In this document: piece by piece, positions 18,337 through 28,961 of the stretch
How positions within the stretch are numbered: the stretch's first letter is position 1
Layout of the letters: every line of letters starts with the position of its first letter
Assembly: GCF_000227135.1 (NCBI RefSeq)
Contig: NC_018244.1
Span: forward strand, 76,967-140,966
Source of the DNA: Leishmania donovani
Taxonomy: Eukaryota > Euglenozoa > Kinetoplastea > Trypanosomatida > Trypanosomatidae
Direction of reading: 5' to 3'
DNA length: 64,000 nt
The notes under the pieces: generated by a model
Seen by the model: only the letters and a program-made list of their open reading frames with translations
Databases searched by the model: none
Told to the model about the DNA's origin: nothing
Made by a program: the position numbers and the translations under genes

Positions 18337-20460
18337 TCAGTGCTCGATGACTTTGCGCACCTGCTCAATCGCCGACGTGTAAGTGCCGCGAAGCCCCTTC
18401 AGATACTGCGCGACATGCGGCGGCTGCGTTGCCGCATTGTGCAGCGTCTGCGCCTCGGATTCTTTTCTCGGGTCTGCCTGCGTCGCTGCCTCACGGCGGA
18501 AGTGCAGCGCGGCAGTCTGCGAGGAATGCGTGCGCATCTGCATGAGATTGGCCAGCTTCAGCGCGTGTCGACGGAGATCCCACTCGTTCCAGAAGTAGTT
18601 GTGGTCGATGTAAGAGTCGATCTGCCCCGTCTGCGTGCCGCAGCTCTGCCTGTTCTCCTGCTCGTGCTGTGCGCTTGTTAAGTCACTCGTCAGCCGCTCC
18701 ACCACGCGCGCCCCCTCCAAGTACAGCTCGCGCGGCAGTTCGTCGGCTCTCCCCATCACAAGAGTCAGGCACGGATCGGCGGCGTGGAAAAGGTGCAGGC
18801 AGCCCTCCACGTACCGCCACGGATCAGCCGCAAAGGCGCGCATCGCAGTCGCGTCCGCAAAGATGAAGTAGAGTGGGCGCGCCATGGCGACGCGGCGGGC
18901 GCTGCCGCTCACCTCCATACATCCCAACGACGTCTTCGACGGCGAGGACGATGAAGGCTCTGACGGAACTTGGCCAGGTATCAGCAGCCCGGCGGTTGGA
19001 CGCCCGGCGAGCAGTTGAACGGGGCAGTAGCCTCGCATAGCGCAGAGGGACTCGGGGTAAACCCGCGCCACGGTAGGGTCGACCGTGTGCAGCGGGAGGT
19101 CGGCGCGGTAGCGCACGTGAACACCAGGAGGAAGTCGCTGCCGCGTTGCGTCGGAGTCAAGCAGGGCACCGACCTCGGCAGCCAGGGCACTGGCAGAGGT
19201 GACAGGGGGTGCCGGTGCAGCCCCCGCGAGGGCGAGCGCTTCCTCTGCGGCGGTTCTGGGCAGCGTCGAGTCGTATCCGGCGGCGGACTCTGTTGCAACG
19301 CGCAGCAGCGTCGACCAAAGCGCGAGCTCACCGGCACAGCGCATGCCCGCCTCATACGCGTCAGCCAGCTCCATGAACTTTGGGAACACCACCTTCTTCG
19401 GCGCGGCCCCACCAGGTGCGGCGGCAGCGGCGGCCGGTGAAGAGGCGGAGGTGGCCGCGGACGAGGCCGCCTGCGCAGCGGCGGCCGCTTTGCTCGCCGG
19501 CATCAACTGCCGCAGCTCGGCTAAAAGCGATGCGTATGGCTGCATGACGCGGCTGTTGATGCACTCGCGGAGCTGCTGAAGACCGCACTGCACATGCCGG
19601 AGAACGTGCTGGACCAGAAGAAGGTGGTGGTACTCCTCCTTGAGCTGCTGCTGGGCCGCGGCACCGAGAGGACAGGTCGGAGACACTAGCAGTGCACGCG
19701 AGAGGCGCACCTGTGGCTCCAGCTCAGCCACCGCCTCCTCCGCCTTTGCCTCAAGCTCCGCCAGCGGTGTGTCCACAGTGGTGGACAGCGACATCAAGTC
19801 CATGCCGGCGGCGCGGCCCGTCTCCTTCTGATAGAGCCGCAGCCCCCATGCGATGCGACGAAGCTGCCGCAGCTGGCCCGCCCGCTCCACGCGGTCCTGA
19901 CGTAGGAACGCAGTCACCTGTGCACGAGGGAGGGCCGCGCTGACGGCAGAGAGAGTCTCGCTGTGGGAGGTGCCGCTGCTGCCGCTACCAGCCTTCGCCG
20001 TGGCCGACGCCAGTGAGCCAAGGTCACTGTAGTGATGCACAAAGCAGACCGCGAGAGAGTTCCAGACTTGTTCGGCGCTCACCATCCCAGGCTCCATGGA
20101 CATCAGTGCCCCCTCCAGCTGCACTCGGATGGCCTCCTTCTTCACCTCTGCCTTGTGCTGCTGCTCTTCGCGAGACCTGCGCAGCGTGTCGCAGCGGACC
20201 TGCAAGGACAACGTGGCGAGGCTAGGGAGACTGCAGCGATGGAGAAGATAATCAAGCACGTCGTCTGCCAGGGCTTCGATATGAAGAACGCTCGCCGCCA
20301 CATCACCGGCGTCATCAAATCGGTCACGCTCCTTCAGCAGCCAGAGACGCGTCAGCAGCGCTGCAAGGTCGACCGTGATGGCGGAGCCCATGGGGCGGTC
20401 CCCTGCCTGCTTGTGATAGCGAGCCACAATCTCCTGTGCAACCAGCGGTATGACGTCCAT
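18337..20460 (-). CDS. CFAP206: Cilia- and flagella-associated protein 206 (CFAP206), 707 aa
   Basis: CFAP206 docks radial spoke 2 and the dynein c base on axonemal doublet microtubules. The open frame extends far right (to 21186), but the conserved protein begins at ATG 20460, MDVIPLVAQEI. The match to my memory of the vertebrate protein is strong and collinear. The N-terminal helical region is about residues 1-250. 'GYCPVQLL' is followed by 'GLLIPGQ' and 'MARPLYFIFADATAMRAF' (the 'fills its pocket and reads out' domain). The C-terminal block contains 'NEWDLRRHALKLANL' (625-639), then spaced Gln/Thr motifs 'SSQTAALHFRRE' and 'EAQTLHNAATQPP', and 'YLKGLRGTYTS'. The Leishmania form is somewhat longer (vertebrate about 620 aa) because of an Ala/Ser insertion near residue 345-370. 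The gene transcribed just before it is a kinesin-9-like protein, another axonemal candidate. Confidence 0.93.
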   Translation of the reverse strand: MDVIPLVAQEIVARYHKQAGDRPMGSAITVDLAALLTRLWLLKERDRFDDAGDVAASVLHIEALADDVLDYLLHRCSLPSLATLSLQVRCDTLRRSREEQQHKAEVKKEAIRVQLEGALMSMEPGMVSAEQVWNSLAVCFVHHYSDLGSLASATAKAGSGSSGTSHSETLSAVSAALPRAQVTAFLRQDRVERAGQLRQLRRIAWGLRLYQKETGRAAGMDLMSLSTTVDTPLAELEAKAEEAVAELEPQVRLSRALLVSPTCPLGAAAQQQLKEEYHHLLLVQHVLRHVQCGLQQLRECINSRVMQPYASLLAELRQLMPASKAAAAAQAASSAATSASSPAAAAAAPGGAAPKKVVFPKFMELADAYEAGMRCAGELALWSTLLRVATESAAGYDSTLPRTAAEEALALAGAAPAPPVTSASALAAEVGALLDSDATRQRLPPGVHVRYRADLPLHTVDPTVARVYPESLCAMRGYCPVQLLAGRPTAGLLIPGQVPSEPSSSSPSKTSLGCMEVSGSARRVAMARPLYFIFADATAMRAFAADPWRYVEGCLHLFHAADPCLTLVMGRADELPRELYLEGARVVERLTSDLTSAQHEQENRQSCGTQTGQIDSYIDHNYFWNEWDLRRHALKLANLMQMRTHSSQTAALHFRREAATQADPRKESEAQTLHNAATQPPHVAQYLKGLRGTYTSAIEQVRKVIEH

Positions 20461-21825
20461 CGTGGTGACAGGGGTGATGCGTGCAGGGAAGAAAGAGATG
20501 GAGGGCTGCGAGGTGGGTACAACGGCGATACCGAAGAGAAAACAGAACAACAAGACTCGGCGCACGCAGATCCGCCTGCGCCTACTTCCAGTCGCAACTG
20601 AGCGGGTGATGCGAAAGGCGGCGAAGCAAAAGCTCTTGTGTGCGGGGAGGGAGGGCGACCGAGAGAGAGACAAAGAGCGTGTGTGCGGTATAGGAGGAGA
20701 CGGTCGGATGGACAAGATGGGGCATGTGCGGGTTGTTGTAGGGAGCATGCAGACAGGCAGGCAGGCAGGAGGGAGAACGACAAGCAGGCCAGCCCATTCA
20801 TGGGCACATCTGTGATGAACCGTGTCTGAGCCCGTGCACGACGATAATACGATGTTCTCGACGAGTTTCTCCGCGCAGAAAAGGGGGACGGAACGATACG
20901 CAGCAGCAGCAGCCGTATCACTCTCCCTATCCTCCCCCAACCCGCCTCTGCATGCGCTTCTTGTTGGAAAGCACAGCAGCATTCGTTTTTGATCACCGCT
21001 CCGCGTGAGCCTCTTTGCTGCCGCCGTCGTCTTTCCTCTTTTACGTGGTGCCGTGGGAGCAGCACAGACGGTGCAGGAGAGACGAGAAAAGGGAGGGCAG
21101 GGAGAAGAGGGAGGGAGAGACTGAACTGATGAGGAGAGGCAGGGAGGGAGAGAACATGTACATAGTGAATGGGCACACACACACACCTCTCTATGTCTGT
21201 GCGCTGATGAGATAATAGGAAAAGCGTGTACGCTGGATCGTCTGGGCCCAAACGCCCCTCCCTTGTCTCCATGTTTATCCTCCCGCCCCCTCCCCCCCCG
21301 TCCTTATCGATCACCGTCCCTCCCTCTCACATAGCACGAGTGGTGCGCGCGGCTACTGTACATGAATGGAAGCGCTCAAGCAAGCAATGCGCCCGCACAC
21401 GCACACGCACATGCGTGTGCGTGAAGACAGGCGAGCACGCAAGGGAGGCGCGTGGGGAGGGCGGGGCATCCACGAACAACCCCAAACAAGAATAAGAGAA
21501 ACAGCTAGCGAGAGAGGGAAGCAAACGAATGCTTTGCTCGCTCTTCCCCTCTCGTTCTGTGCGCGCGTGTGCGTGCTTGAGCCACCGGCACCCTCCGTCC
21601 AACTGCCATCCTGCCCTCTCCCCCATTTCTCTTTCATGGCCGTTTCGCCAGCACGCTTGTGATGCCTAAGTGCAAGGGGTGCACCGCACATGTAAAAGCT
21701 GATGCGAGCAACAAGCAGCAGCCACATCCGCCGTTGCACAATACCACGCAATCACAGCCACCACCCGCAGCGGCAGAAGAGCTCTGCATCGTGTGCGAAG
21801 CCCAGATTCAAACAGCGTGCCGTGA
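20461..21825. other. Intergenic region: kinesin-like 3' UTR and CFAP206 leader
   Basis: Spacer between the kinesin-like stop (21826) and the CFAP206 ATG. A long frame continuous with CFAP206 covers 20461-21186, but its composition (Cys, Ser, Pro, Arg) is that of non-coding spacer and its first codon is not the conserved start. A CA run lies near 21175-21186. No other gene is seen. Confidence 0.7.
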
Positions 21826-24800
21826 TCACATGGAGTAGTAGGCGGCAGACGAAGCACCGGCTGCGCTGAAGATGTCGGACGACATGGCTATCGCTGCAGC
21901 CTCGTCAGCCGACTCCTTCTGTGTGGCGGAGGAAAAAGAGGCGGCAGAACGCAGAACCGGCCTGACGCCACCCCAGACCTTGTAGGCGCCATTACCTCCG
22001 ACGCCGTTGATGGCGATAGCACTGAGCTCACCCACATCGCCGCCACCGCCACCACTCCCTGCGCTTCCAGCAGTGGCAGGGCGCCGCAGCCGTCGCCGCA
22101 TCGTCCCAAGCGTCAGCTGCTTTGAATTCTCTGCAGGTTTCTGCAACGAATTCGCCGCAGCCGCGGTGTCGTCCTCGGCAGGCACACGAGCGCGATACCA
22201 CGACTCAAAATTCCGCAGCAGCGCCTCGCGACGTCGTGTTAGCTGGCCCTCGTGGTAGCGACACTCGTCTGCCAGGGCTGTGTCGCTGTGACAGCTATCA
22301 CCCGTCACCTCCGCCACGAGACGCAGTCTTAGGCTGGTAAGTGCCTCCTCTTCGTGTCGCACTTGCTGCACCTGCTGCACACCCTCCGCTGTCTGAGTTG
22401 TGTAGATGTGAAACGCGGAAGACTCGCCCGGACTCGCCTGCAGCGCTGAATCAGCTGCCGAGTGTGATCGCCGCACCTGCGCTGTGGAGTTCACCTCGAT
22501 CGAGGAAGACGGGCCCAGCGAGTCGGTGGGCGCCCGGCCCCACAGCGTCGACGGCTGCCGGGCGGCGGAGGCTTTTCGCGACGCGCTTGCCGTGCTCTTC
22601 GATGCTGACAAAGGGCGGATCAGCGACACCGGTGCGCTCGAGACTACCCGCGCACACTGGAGAGACGACGACGGCGCAAACGGCTTAAAAGACGCCGCTT
22701 CGTTGTAGTTGGGGGCAAAGACCACCTCGTTTTCTGGAGATATGATCCCTTCATTCGCCGACCGCGCCGCACCAGCAGCAGCGGCAAGCGGGGCGTTGGC
22801 TGTGGCGGCAGCTGCGTTGGGCCCCGTCGATGGAAAGACGCTCAGCCCCGGCAACGGCGAAAGCGGGGCTGTGTCCTTGGTCTCACCTCGGGATAACCCC
22901 GCAGCCGATGGAGCGCTGCCGTACCCCTTTCCTGCCTTGACACCAGCAGTTGCCGGCACAGTCGGGCTCGGCTCATGGAGTAGCGTCGTACGCAAAGAGT
23001 TACATCTGGGCAGCGGCGTTATCGACGTTGGCAGAACCGAGTCCATCGAAGAGTGGCACTTGCCCTCCGCGGTGGGGGTGTCCCTCGCTAAACTCGCCGT
23101 GCCTCGTATCGAGCGCATCCGGCGTCGGCCGGCCCCTCCGCTGCAGATGGATCGCCCTGAATACCGCTCGGAAACGGAGCTGCGCGCGCTGCTCGCTGCC
23201 AGGGCCGTGAATGCAGCTGCTGTAGCAGCCTCTGCCTTACGCAGGTCTGTGATTGCGGCGCGAAGCTGGATGTCCCTCTCTGTCACACACTGCCGCAGCA
23301 GCTCGAAGCACGTGTTCATCTCCAGCACCGTGCTGACTGGGAGTACCGCGATGCGTCCGGCAACGAAGTTCATTACGCCTGTGGTCAGGGCAGCCGAGAC
23401 CGGCGTAGCGGATGATGAGGCGGCGCGGCGCAGCAGTGGATGGCAGTCGCTCGCCGCCCCGGCCGGTGTCTGCGACGGCGAGGTGCACCGGTCACTCACC
23501 CGTCCAGTGAAGGATTTGGACGACCGCGCCTGTGCATCCGTGGCCGAGGCATCGCCGAAGCGCTTCTTCGCATCTTTCGCGTTCTTGGCTGTCGGTGCAT
23601 CGACAGGTGCGGCGGCGGCGGCAAGCGCTGTTGTAGAGCTTGCCGCGTGCTGGTTCAACTCCATCTGCAGCCGCAGCTCCGCCTGCAGCGCCGCCACCTG
23701 CCGCTGCAGCTGGCGTACCCGAACCACGGGGTCCTCGACGACCCGAGAGGTAGGATGCTCTGGCACGCACAAGAGCCGCCGCGCCAGCTGTAGCGTGGCC
23801 AGCGTTTCCTGCCTGTGCGCCTCTTCCGACCGGACATGCGCGATGACAAGAGTGCGACAGCCGCCGCCAAGGTGGCCTTTGAGCAGCATCGACAGCTTGC
23901 TCTGCTTATACGGAGGCCGCGTAGGCGGCGCATCGTCCACTACCGTCGACGAAGACGAGAGCCCTGTGATGACCTGCTGGAGTATTGCAAGTGAATGCCG
24001 GATCGCCGAATCCTCGGAGCGGGCGCCGCGCGATGTGACGACGCTTTCAGCAGCCGGCAACGAGGGCGATGTGGACGAGGGCGGCGGCTGCGGCCTTTGG
24101 CTGCGGCGCCGCGGCTGCTCCGCGGCTGCCAAGTCGACGAGGTACAGCTTGGCCGTGCGGATGATATGGTGAGATGCGCTTGCCTCCTCGCCCTCTTCAC
24201 ATGTGACGTCCACTATGACGACGACGTGGCCAGGAGACCAAGGCGACGCTGCTGAAGACGGCGCACGACGACTCTGGTGTATCAAGGCGATGGCGTCGGC
24301 GGCGCTGCAGCACGTCACTTTCGATACGTTGCGCACTAACACTCTGCCTCGTGGATCCATGGTGATGTTGGGCCTCGCAGAGAGCGATAGAGACGAGGAA
24401 GCCGGTAATGGGGGTGGCGCTGTCCGCCGCGGCACCGACGCCGACGCCCCGTTTGAGGGCATGTCGTGTGCTGCCTCGGCGAGCAGGTCCACCACGTGCT
24501 CTCCACGGAGCGCCAGGCACGAGAGTTTGACCAGGAACCGCGTGCGGCAGCCGCGCCGCGCCTCCTCCTCCTCTGCGCCACTCGAGCACAGGGACGCGAG
24601 GTCATATGTGGAGGGCGCAGTCATCGCCACACCCGAAAGAAACGTGGACGTTGAGGGCTCGGAATGTGCCTCCACCACAGCGAAGAGCGAGGCGAGGATG
24701 CGCTGGCACAGCCCAGGAACGGCCACGTCGCCAAACATGGTGGTGGTCTTGCCGGTGCCTTTCTCGCCGCAGCACAGAACCGTAGCATTTGTCCCCTTCA

Positions 24801-25131
24801 GCAGAGAGTCCTCCACGCAGGAACGGGCGGTGCTGTCAAAGAAAGTCTGCGCGGCGACCCCTCGGGCATCGCCGACGACGCCGTCAAGTGTGAAGCTCGA
24901 CGATTGAGTCACATGCACTGTGGTTGGTGGCCGCCGTTTCGAAACGGTCTCTGTCTTCGGCAGCACCTCCTCCGCGCTGCCGCAGTGCAAAGTCGTGTTT
25001 CTACTGTCCACGGTGATCCACAGCGGTGCGTCGGGGGAGGCAGGTGGCCTCACGCGGCCGTAAACGTGGATTCGATCGGCCACCTGGCACGGCATCCTCA
25101 GCGGCGCTGCTGATGGCAAGAGAGCCGCCAT
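21826..25131 (-). CDS. Divergent kinesin-9 (KIF9-like) protein, 1101 aa
   Basis: A kinesin motor domain occupies about residues 17-465. The order fits KIF9: an 'IHVYGRVRPP' first strand, 'FTLDGVVGDA', 'GTNATVLCCG', P-loop GEKGTGKT (122-129), switch II 'VDLAAAE' (about 332-338), and 'QSKLSMLLKGHLGGG' leading to 'ETLATLQLARRL'. A short coil follows (VRQLQRQVAALQAELRLQ). The remaining 600 residues are Ser/Ala-rich, with a helical patch near 960-1010. Kinesin-9 proteins act in the flagellar central pair and axoneme. Switch I is degenerate: the NxxSSRSH signature is replaced by 'SSAASPWSPGH', and the switch II glycine of DLAGSE is Ala. ATPase activity is therefore doubtful. ATG 25131 is the first; a polypyrimidine tract lies within 10-55 nt of it and no AG intervenes, so the start may instead be ATG 25095 (MPCQVADRI). 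Confidence 0.88.
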   Translation of the reverse strand: MAALLPSAAPLRMPCQVADRIHVYGRVRPPASPDAPLWITVDSRNTTLHCGSAEEVLPKTETVSKRRPPTTVHVTQSSSFTLDGVVGDARGVAAQTFFDSTARSCVEDSLLKGTNATVLCCGEKGTGKTTTMFGDVAVPGLCQRILASLFAVVEAHSEPSTSTFLSGVAMTAPSTYDLASLCSSGAEEEEARRGCRTRFLVKLSCLALRGEHVVDLLAEAAHDMPSNGASASVPRRTAPPPLPASSSLSLSARPNITMDPRGRVLVRNVSKVTCCSAADAIALIHQSRRAPSSAASPWSPGHVVVIVDVTCEEGEEASASHHIIRTAKLYLVDLAAAEQPRRRSQRPQPPPSSTSPSLPAAESVVTSRGARSEDSAIRHSLAILQQVITGLSSSSTVVDDAPPTRPPYKQSKLSMLLKGHLGGGCRTLVIAHVRSEEAHRQETLATLQLARRLLCVPEHPTSRVVEDPVVRVRQLQRQVAALQAELRLQMELNQHAASSTTALAAAAAPVDAPTAKNAKDAKKRFGDASATDAQARSSKSFTGRVSDRCTSPSQTPAGAASDCHPLLRRAASSSATPVSAALTTGVMNFVAGRIAVLPVSTVLEMNTCFELLRQCVTERDIQLRAAITDLRKAEAATAAAFTALAASSARSSVSERYSGRSICSGGAGRRRMRSIRGTASLARDTPTAEGKCHSSMDSVLPTSITPLPRCNSLRTTLLHEPSPTVPATAGVKAGKGYGSAPSAAGLSRGETKDTAPLSPLPGLSVFPSTGPNAAAATANAPLAAAAGAARSANEGIISPENEVVFAPNYNEAASFKPFAPSSSLQCARVVSSAPVSLIRPLSASKSTASASRKASAARQPSTLWGRAPTDSLGPSSSIEVNSTAQVRRSHSAADSALQASPGESSAFHIYTTQTAEGVQQVQQVRHEEEALTSLRLRLVAEVTGDSCHSDTALADECRYHEGQLTRRREALLRNFESWYRARVPAEDDTAAAANSLQKPAENSKQLTLGTMRRRLRRPATAGSAGSGGGGGDVGELSAIAINGVGGNGAYKVWGGVRPVLRSAASFSSATQKESADEAAAIAMSSDIFSAAGASSAAYYSM

Positions 25132-26365
25132 TCCGAACACGGCGCAAGAAGAAAAAACAACGGAGGGAAGGACAAAGAGAGGATGACACGGGAGGGAGGG
25201 GGCCTATGAGCTTCACGGCGGCGAGGGAGAAAGGGCTCGTGCGTGGAAGAGAGCGCGCGACGGTGGGAGGAGGGGATTAAAGGAGTATAGTGATGAATAG
25301 TGCACGTCTGCGTGTGTGTGTGTGTGTGCCCCACCAATGGAAGATGGAGAGGTGTTGGGTGGACATGGAGGGTGGGAGCGCGAGAGGTTCAGAGGAGAGA
25401 GCCCCCGCAGGCAATGCCCGTGCCGCCGCATGAAGGATGCGAATAATGGTAAGAAAGGGTACGCAAAGAGAGGGTTGACGGTGAAGAGAGAGAGGACAGC
25501 AACGAAGACGAAACGCCGTCGGCGCGTCAATGACCACCGCGGTGGTTGCCACGGCTCTGATCAGTCGCGGTTTCACGCAGCAGCAGAAGCTGCTCCCGAT
25601 GAGCGAGGCATCGGAAGAACGCAAAGCAGGCGGAGGCACACACACACACACGCAGAGGGAGAGCGGCAACCGCGCATACCTGTAAGGCATAAAAGCAAGC
25701 AAAAGTGTGGCACGGCGCGCAAGGGCCTGGCGTACGTACTCATGTGCGTGTGCGTGCCCGCTCTCCACGAACCGTATCTTCCTCCTCCATTCTCTCTTTC
25801 CCCCTCCCACTTCCGCGCCCGCTCTTCCTTCCTTTCTTTTGGTTGCTGTCCTTCACGAACACGCACGCACACACACATTGTCCACGTATGCACGCGCACA
25901 AACAATACGGCACGCGCGGTGTTACCTTCAGCCCCATGGCCATCAAGCTGTCAAATCCATCTCTTGCCGTTTCCGAGAGTCACACAGCCGCGCACGCACG
26001 CGTTCGCGCAACGCTCACCGCGCGCCCCGCCAGACACTGCACACAGAGGGGAACGCCCAAGAGGCAAACGAAAATCAAAGATCTGACGCCTGAGGAAGTA
26101 ACAGAATACAACAGTTATACATGTGTGCACGCACTGACAGAAATACATGCATGCACGCTGCGCGTGTCGTACTACTCACGAGCACACACACACACACACA
26201 AGGCTCCACCAATGCGTGACAGGCAGAAACAACGAGGAGAAAACAGAGAACAGACGCGAGCCCCTGCTGTAAAAGCCGGACCACCAAAAGGGGCGACAGA
26301 GGCAAGAGTCGCACATACGGTCGGGAAGGGAACCACCACAGCACAGGCGCATTTCGCCTTCGACG

Positions 26366-26821
26366 ACTCCACTTCTCTGCCAGGCAACGCGAGGTCCACC
26401 TCCGCCCTCGAGTCNNNNNNNNNNNNNNNNNNNNNNNNNNNNNNNNNNNNNNNNNNNNNNNNNNNNNNNNNNNNNNNNNNNNNNNNNNNNNNNNNNNNNN
26501 NNNNNNNNNNNNNGCGGTCGCTGGCCGCTCCGGCGCCGCGCAATCCACGACCTGACCGCCGACATCAGTCGCCGTGCATCGCTCTGGCCCCCGCGCGTCG
26601 CCGGTGCTTGGCCCTGTGGCCACCAGAGGGGCGGCTCGGCATTTGGCTGGGGATAGGGCGGGGGCGGGACCGCCTGGCTTTCTCCCACAAGGAGAGAGGG
26701 AGAGTGGGGGGTGCACTGGGCCCTGTGAGGTCGCGCGCTGGGGCGCTGTGGCCCCCTCCCTCCCCCCGCTCACCTCACCGTCTCCTCCTGTGATCCGGGA
26801 GCACAAGCAGCAGAAGCAGCA
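26366..26821. repeat. Dispersed repeat family B, copy 2 (interrupted by N gap)
   Basis: 26366-26414 matches 57017-57065. After the gap, 26514-26821 matches about 1072-1379 at near identity, with single changes such as 'gcgcaatcc' for 'gcgccatcc' and 'ctgtgatc' for 'ctgcgatc'. It has the complete CAG/AAG-rich right end. It lies 2.1-2.6 kb downstream of the WD40 stop. Confidence 0.87.
26415..26513. other. Assembly gap (99 N) inside repeat B
   Basis: The left flank stops early in the element and the right flank resumes near its middle. The intact copy at 57017-57546 has about 300 bases between these points, so the 99 N here underestimates the missing sequence if this copy is complete. Confidence 0.85.
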
Positions 26822-28961
26822 CGAGAGACGCGAAGTGGATCCAATATTCCGAATGCGCAAAGAAGTGCGGCCGTAAAGCGAATAAACATGCACGAGAGCG
26901 AACACACACACACACACGCACCGGATAAAGCAACAACAAAGAAAGCTGAACGCAATCCCATCACCCCCACTTCCCTCACTCCCTCGCTCTTTCTGGCACA
27001 GAAGCACATGGGTGTGCCCGTAGGCCCGTGCGGCAGGAGGAGCAGGGAGCAGGCGCAACGAAGAAGTAAAAGCAGGGAGGAGGAGAGACGCAGGGGCGGC
27101 CGAGCGGGTATGGCGCCGCTAGCGGTGAACCGGCGCGAGGCGGGAGGCAAGACGCGACGGAGACACAGCAAGGGAGCATGACGCGGAGCGAGAGAGAACG
27201 AAGCGGAGTGCGACCAACGAGCTAAATCTCTCTACATACATATATAAGTGTGTGTGTGTGTGTGTTTGCATGAATGCCCCCTATCGTTCTCTGCATGCCG
27301 TAGCGGCGGGCACGGCCACGCCCAATCCCATCCTCCGCGCATCCATGCCCTATCGTGCCGCCCTCCCCACCACCACCACCGCCAACACCACCCCCGACCC
27401 CCTTCCTTCCACGCTGTCACTCCCCTCGCGGCGTGCAAGAGAGTTCCAAAAACAAGAGGGGAAGAGAACACGGCGCCGAAGAGGCGACGGCAAAGAAACG
27501 AAGGGAGAAGACGTCGAAAGGCCGAGAAGGGGCGAAGAGAGACACGCGCACAAGAGCCACAGATATATAGAAAAGAAGCGAGCGCGGCCGTACTGTTCAA
27601 GTAAAAAGCGAAATGCGTCCCTGTGCGGGATGTGCTGTGCGTTATACGTTCTAGAGAGCGATTGGTCATGATGGGAATGCACGTACATAGACTGCCATGT
27701 GACGTGATTCTCTCGCACCCTGTCTGCCCGATTCCCACCCTTGCCGCCAGCGCGCCACCGGCGCACCGCGCGCCTCTCTCCACTTCTGCCATGCCACTCC
27801 ACCGCTCTCGCATCCATTGATGCTTGCGTGTCTGCGGCAATGAAGTTGGTGGCGTTCAGAGTAGCAGTGGTGGAACTAGGGAGAACGCCGAGGTGCCTTT
27901 TCGATCACGCGGCGCCTCCACATAAACACACAACGGGAGAGCGCGCGCGACACGCAGGCAGGCGTCGGTGAGAGAGGGGAATCGATAGAAAGTGAAGACG
28001 AAGGTGTGCGCTTACGGCATCGGTGACGCACAGCGAAGACATCTACGGAACGAAAAGGCGCACGACAACGTCATGGGCAGACACAAGGAGGAGCGAAAGC
28101 AAAAAAAAAAAATTTGAATATCAGCGGCAGCAGGGAGTGGAGTGAGGCACGACACAACGTCAAATACAAAGAGAAAAAGAAAACCCGAATGGCAGCCGGC
28201 AGGACCTGTGACACGTCCGTTCTTTGCGGTGATCCGTGGTGCCTCTCCATAGAATAGGGCTGGACACCCACAGACGCAGAGTAAGGGAGAGGGTGCACAC
28301 ATAACCGATAGACACAGCGTCGCAGACAGACACACATGCACGCACACGCATACCTGCCGCTCCCCCTCGTTCACATACATACATGAAGCCAAACAACAAC
28401 GGCAACGCTAGAATCGTAGCGGAGAGAGGGAGGGAGAGAGAGACATCCTTCGGTGGCTTCCGCACACAATCGCATGAATGCACCTGCGAAAGATGTCGGT
28501 TGCGGGTGCAGCTAAGAAATCACGCATTCCCACACAAATATATATATCCTCTTGCGCCTTCTCCGAGGAGGAAGACGAAATAGCAGAGCACCGATGATAC
28601 CGAGAAAGATGAGCAGCAAGGTCCAGCAAACACAAGAAGCCTACACCCATAATGGCGCGCAAGAGCAAGTCAGACGACGGCGAGACTGCAGTAGCGTCTC
28701 AACGCAGTAGGAGGAGGAGTATACATCACAATAAACCAATCGATTACGTGCGCAAGAGGCAATATGTTTTTTTTTTTTTTGCAAAAAGAAAAACGCGTGC
28801 TCGCTCACCACATACCACACCACACTACCACCCCTCCGCACCCTCATGATTGCACACGCACGCATGCACAACCTCCGCGAGAAAAGCACCCGAAACGACC
28901 GCGCAGCGCACTGCCGAGTCTTCTGCCCTCTCTGCCTTAAATTTCGATTTGGTGTTCAAGT

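Larger units (their letters stand above)
25132..28961. other. Intergenic region: WD40 3' UTR, repeat B and kinesin leader
   Basis: A 3.8-kb spacer. It holds family B copy 2 (26366-26821) with an N gap (26415-26513), CA/GT microsatellites (25308-25328, 25640-25656, 26184-26204, 27247-27266), an A12 run near 28100, a T14 run (28767-28780) and the purine-rich stretch 25142-25190 next to the kinesin ATG. I checked both strands for a conserved protein and found none; the open frames are Cys/Arg/Ser-rich spacer translations. Confidence 0.7.

Noticed and set aside
20352..21314. 320-codon minus-strand ORF
   Set aside because: Overlaps the CFAP206 start in another frame; Ser/Pro/Leu-rich spacer composition.
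22709..24172. 487-codon plus-strand ORF
   Set aside because: Antisense shadow of the kinesin-like gene.
25132..28961. Possible missing gene in the 3.8-kb spacer
   Set aside because: No frame on either strand has a recognisable domain; the composition is simple-repeat spacer plus repeat B.
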